Shown: positions 63,401 through 64,000 of the stretch, one piece after another
How positions within the stretch are numbered: the first letter of the stretch is position 1
Layout: every line of letters begins with the position of its first letter
Assembly (NCBI GenBank): GCA_013397115.1
Contig: VWZW01007700.1
Span: forward strand, 62,001-126,000
DNA: 64,000 nt
Origin: Edolisoma coerulescens
Taxonomy: Eukaryota; Chordata; Aves; Passeriformes; Campephagidae
Reading direction: 5' to 3'
Notes under the pieces: generated by a model
What the model was told of the DNA's origin: nothing
The model's database searches: none
The model's input: the letters and a program-made list of their open reading frames with translations, nothing else
Program-made: the position numbers and the translations under genes

Positions 63401-63945
63401 GCAGTTCAAGTTTGCTGTGAATATGTATGTGGATAACTACGCAGATTATTTTTTATTATTATCTGAATATCACATTGCAATGAAGAAAATCTGAATATCA
63501 CATTGCAATGAAGAAAAAGCTTCTTCTGTAATTCAACTATGTTACCGCGTATTTATTTCAGACTAAAAAGAGCCCAAACGCCCCATCATTCACATTATAT
63601 GCTACAGAGTTTATAATGATATAATAATTATGGTTTAAACATGAGATGAGTTCTGACTACTTATGAACAGTAAAAGAATTTGATTTCTCGATTGCAACAG
63701 CAAATTACAAGTTTCAAGTTTACTTACCCATTCAAGTTAATTACGGTTCAAGTTTACTGACCCATTCAGATTAATATTTGAATTATTTTCAGATATTCTA
63801 ATCACACGTGTACTTGACCAGACAATCACCAAGGAAAGTATTTAAGTCTTTCAAAAGGGTTTTATGCAGACAGTACCCAACTGGAACCTACCTTCTGTAA
63901 CAGTTAGTCTTCTTTTGTTAGACCATTCCTTATCCCAAATAGAAG
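33284..63945 (-). CDS. ICE1: ICE1, little elongation complex scaffold (3' part, 9 coding exons; 5' end outside window)
   Basis: ICE1 (interactor of little elongation complex ELL subunit 1, KIAA0947) scaffolds ELL, ICE2 and ZC3H8 for RNA polymerase II transcription of snRNA genes and has been linked to nonsense-mediated decay. The exons are 63892-63945, 57147-57496, 51561-56036, 49630-49798, 46605-46765, 43812-44002, 42528-42634, 41496-41594 and 33284-33465. They sum to 5,789 nt, 1,928 codons plus TAA once the first two bases are assigned to an upstream codon. All introns are GT-AG and every phase closes. The C-terminal exons match the conserved ICE1 domain (ALCRVYAGICRQLGDLERAR, RLGQIGLKEG, PWGVQLAAIYSLCDLGSSNP). 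Human ICE1 is about 2,266 aa, so roughly the first 300 residues lie to the right of the window. Introns hold a decayed ERV, two LTRs and a CR1. Confidence 0.95.
34025..35450 (+). repeat. Large LTR-like segment flanking the ERV (3' end uncertain)
   Basis: It starts TGTCATGGTTTAGCATAG, a typical avian ERV terminus. On the same strand it has a TATA-like box (gttttatacg, about 34187) and an AATAAA (about 35335). A GC-rich block sits at 34260-34500. No matching 3' terminus was found before the ERV LTR begins, so it is either an older LTR truncated by the later insertion or an unusually long U3 belonging to the same provirus. Confidence 0.45.
35563..35781 (+). repeat. 5' LTR of the ERV
   Basis: About 219 bp starting TGTAACAACT and ending AAACCACA. 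It has a TATA-like ggtataaga (about 35686), an AATAAA polyadenylation signal (about 35710) and a GT-rich segment that follows it. The 3' boundary is firm because the primer binding site follows after two bases; the 5' boundary is provisional. Confidence 0.65.
35784..35801 (+). other. Primer binding site, tRNA-Trp type
   Basis: 18 nt beginning TGGTGACC directly after the LTR (two-base gap). From memory of avian sarcoma-leukosis viruses, it matches their tRNA-Trp primer site at about 16 of 18 positions. One mismatch is G-to-A, in line with the damage in the coding region. Confidence 0.65.
35941..37850 (+). pseudogene. gag: ERV gag relic (matrix, capsid, nucleocapsid)
   Basis: It begins with ATG at 35941, a MGxxxS myristoylation-type start, and runs in one frame to about 37014 with stops (for example TAG at 35986). 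It then resumes one frame later from about 37070. The capsid N-terminal domain is recognisable near 36800-37000 (WQVLSELRQL) and the major homology region near 37260-37320 (P-N-E-T-F motif). The nucleocapsid has two degraded zinc knuckles near 37545-37600 and 37640-37680; the first has lost a Cys and a TGA splits the second. Structural protein of a retroviral core, non-functional here. Confidence 0.8.
37870..38330 (+). pseudogene. pro: ERV dUTPase-like and protease relic
   Basis: A dUTPase-like segment (LSALLIGRSSAT, near 37940-37980, carrying the GRSS motif 2) is followed by IAQLV near 38090. After a short degraded stretch comes the aspartic protease region near 38265-38310, where the catalytic D-T-G reads N-T-R. 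Both substitutions are G-to-A type. A dUTPase fused to the protease is typical of betaretrovirus-like elements. Inactive. Confidence 0.65.
38585..40860 (+). pseudogene. pol: ERV pol relic (reverse transcriptase, RNase H, integrase)
   Basis: A single reading frame (same frame as codon 38707) is preserved for about 2.2 kb. It contains the RT fingers/palm (near 38700-39100, with the Y-x-D-D box present as YRDD at 39085-39096), connection, RNase H (near 39920-40290, first catalytic Asp within TDK) and integrase. The integrase keeps its H-H-C-C zinc motif (40340-40440) and the D (40510-40520), D (40680-40690) and E (about 40795) of the catalytic core. It is interrupted by at least 12 TAG, 4 TGA and 1 TAA codons and stops before the integrase C-terminus. 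No frameshift was found in this span. Confidence 0.85.
40868..40980. repeat. Three A/T-rich repeats at the ERV internal deletion junction
   Basis: The unit GCTGTATATACAATAA occurs three times (about 40869, 40920 and 40955), separated by TA-rich spacers, exactly where integrase sequence stops and the 3' LTR end resumes. Confidence 0.75.
41496..41594 (-). CDS. ICE1: ICE1 C-terminal domain exon (GRLGQIGLKEG...)
   Basis: 99 nt, acceptor tttgtttcag, donor GAAG|gtaatg. It encodes GRLGQIGLKEGYLAAVKN through GLFVQHAKEE, matching the conserved RLGQ.GLKEG and FIQHA segments of the family. Confidence 0.94.
42046..42284 (+). mobile_element. CR1 LINE 3' fragment in ICE1 intron
   Basis: Typical CR1 3' end (TTCACCCAGAGGGTGGTTAG, then GGACTTCAATGAT and a TTTCTATGATTCTAT tail). 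Sense strand is plus, so it is antisense to ICE1. Confidence 0.9.
42528..42634 (-). CDS. ICE1: ICE1 C-terminal domain exon (KVLWPSMDNWIK...)
   Basis: 107 nt, acceptor tttcacag, donor AATTG|gtaagt. It encodes KVLWPSMDNWIKKRKGH through SVIALTLRLI. The LWP.MD.WIK..KGH signature identifies ICE1. Phase 2 in, phase 1 out. Confidence 0.93.
43082..43131. repeat. Tandem 25-bp duplication in ICE1 intron
   Basis: Copies 43082-43106 and 43107-43131 differ at two positions (GACAAYGATGATGRTAAG-type unit). Confidence 0.9.
43812..44002 (-). CDS. ICE1: ICE1 C-terminal domain exon (MVSNLLLEMQ...)
   Basis: 191 nt, acceptor aaaattccag, donor ATAAG|gtattg. It encodes SSSLDAGIMVSNLLLEMQ through WDWTHDNVI and ends with two bases of a Ser codon. 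YGEDLSEDAWQYIFAVDLLC is a strong family match. A closer AG at 44003 sets the start and keeps the phase. Confidence 0.94.
45321..45735 (-). mobile_element. Solo LTR (ERVL type) in ICE1 intron
   Basis: 415 bp. On the minus strand it starts TGTCCTGGTTCTGGCCAAGA and ends AAACCATGACA, a common avian ERVL LTR pattern. Flanking pentamers gctgt and gatat match poorly. It has the same orientation as ICE1. Confidence 0.72.
46605..46765 (-). CDS. ICE1: ICE1 C-terminal domain exon (DFPDSEKLIL...)
   Basis: 161 nt, acceptor tcccttag, donor GAACAG|gtaatg. The first two bases complete the Asp codon begun in the preceding exon. It encodes FPDSEKLILFIINVWSDI through CLSAYLNWEQ, matching the INKAMQLV.RQ helix region of ICE1. 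Confidence 0.94.
47271..47310. repeat. (TA)n-rich microsatellite
   Basis: Imperfect TA/TG/CA alternation in an ICE1 intron. Confidence 0.85.
49630..49798 (-). CDS. ICE1: ICE1 C-terminal domain exon (HLADSLLHVIL...)
   Basis: 169 nt, acceptor gtgtcttacag, donor GAAG|gtacag. Phase 0 start, phase 1 end. It encodes HLADSLLHVILNKLKAQ through LFCYSLLKE, including the ICRQLGDLERAR core that is nearly invariant in vertebrate ICE1. Confidence 0.94.
51561..56036 (-). CDS. ICE1: ICE1 giant central exon (1,492 codons)
   Basis: A 4,476-nt exon, open throughout, phase 0 at both ends, with acceptor gattgaag and donor AACAAG|gtaagt. It begins GMFFGEVTGSSDEEDDCS and ends EREVVYEFGIKNK. Most of it is acidic, Ser/Glu-rich and apparently disordered. 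A proline/leucine motif (IGPPLPPLLLPLIATPP, near 52.55 kb, about codon 1,160 of the exon) and a basic RLFQGKRKTKPLK-like patch precede the folded C-terminal region. A single giant exon followed by small 3' exons is the known ICE1 layout. Confidence 0.95.
56377..56932 (+). mobile_element. Solo LTR in ICE1 intron
   Basis: It starts TGTGTACTGGTTTTAGCTAG and ends AGACCATGACA. A TATA-like ccatataaagg (about 56650) and CTATTAAACTG (about 56815) are in the expected order for plus orientation, antisense to ICE1. No clear target duplication. Related to 16318-16840. Confidence 0.78.
57147..57496 (-). CDS. ICE1: ICE1 coding exon before the giant exon
   Basis: 350 nt, acceptor tctgtcttag, donor ACAG|gtgagt. 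Starts with two bases of a split codon and ends in phase 0. It encodes DTVQIHQKIRKCDGKT through LLSPVQLSPLTTQ, a low-complexity acidic and Ser/Thr-rich segment ending in the SPVQLSP-like motif that precedes the large exon in this family. Confidence 0.85.
63461..63516. repeat. Perfect 28-bp tandem duplication
   Basis: 63461-63488 and 63489-63516 are identical (unit begins ATCTGAATATCACATTG). Confidence 0.95.
63713..63780. repeat. 34-bp tandem duplication
   Basis: Copies at 63713-63746 and 63747-63780 share TTCAAGTTTACT and CCCATTCA blocks with a few changes. Ends about 110 bp from the upstream ICE1 exon. Confidence 0.85.
63892..63945 (-). CDS. ICE1: ICE1 small upstream coding exon (provisional)
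   Basis: 54 nt between acceptor tttctttcag and donor GAAG|gtaggt. It encodes SIWDKEWSNKRRLTVTE flanked by split codons. It ends in phase 1, which fits the next exon exactly (G + AT). I do not recall this short stretch in other ICE1 proteins, so the call rests on splice sites, phase and position. Confidence 0.6.
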
Positions 63946-64000
63946 CTGAAAGAAAGTACCAATATTGCCTTTTGGTCAGAAAAAGAGAGAGCATGAAGAA

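Larger units (their letters stand above)
57497..63891 (-). other. ICE1 intron, 6.4 kb
   Basis: AT-rich intron between the 54-nt and 350-nt exons. No nested gene or clear mobile element was recognised. It contains a direct repeat of GATTGCAGA-type units near 61140-61195 and the duplications listed at 63.46 and 63.71 kb. Confidence 0.6.

Noticed and set aside
1..64000. tRNA, rRNA, CRISPR or prokaryotic operon features
   Set aside because: None seen; the direct repeats found are microsatellites, tandem duplications or transposon parts.

Overview
The window is vertebrate nuclear DNA, almost certainly from a bird. The grounds are 3'-truncated CR1 LINEs with the (ATTCTATG)-like tail, several avian-type ERVL and class II LTRs, and two multi-exon genes whose translated exons closely resemble HUS1 and ICE1. 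One short assembly gap (6051-6074) and two single Ns (4426, 5764) are present. No bacterial features, CRISPR arrays, tRNAs or rRNAs were seen.

Layout, left to right. 1-18.2 kb is gene-poor and repeat-rich: solo LTRs at 1268-2214 (TSD gttta), 4766-5343, 6534-7039 (TSD ttaat), 14942-15523 and 16318-16840; CR1 LINEs at 10196-10962 (+) and 13411-14555 (-); several microsatellites. 18.2-24.7 kb is the complete HUS1 gene on the minus strand: eight coding exons, 855 nt of CDS, 284 aa, every intron GT-AG with phases that close, and a GC-rich TATA-less promoter at about 24.45-24.66 kb. 25.0-26.0 kb holds two open, exon-like segments on the minus strand that I do not recognise. 26.2-27.3 kb is a minus-strand LTR. 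27.3-33.3 kb is AT-rich DNA with nothing I could identify. 33.3-63.95 kb is the 3' part of ICE1 on the minus strand: nine coding exons (5,789 nt, 1,928 codons plus stop), including one 4,476-nt exon at 51561-56036. Its 5' end lies beyond the right edge.

The large last intron of ICE1 (33466-41495) carries a decayed class II endogenous retrovirus in antisense orientation to ICE1: LTR, tRNA-Trp-type primer binding site, gag, dUTPase/protease, reverse transcriptase, RNase H and integrase relics. env and most of the 3' LTR are missing. Its pol region keeps one frame for about 2.2 kb but has many TAG and TGA stops, as expected from G-to-A hypermutation rather than ordinary decay. Other ICE1 introns contain a CR1 (42.05-42.28 kb) and two LTRs (45.32-45.74 and 56.38-56.93 kb).

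Functionally, HUS1 is a subunit of the RAD9-RAD1-HUS1 checkpoint clamp. ICE1 is the scaffold of the little elongation complex for snRNA transcription. They are same-strand neighbours here, though I recall them on different human chromosomes (7p12 and 5p15). No shared regulation is visible. The most interesting material is the hypermutated provirus, the unrecognised exon-like pair directly upstream of HUS1, and the HUS1-ICE1 adjacency.
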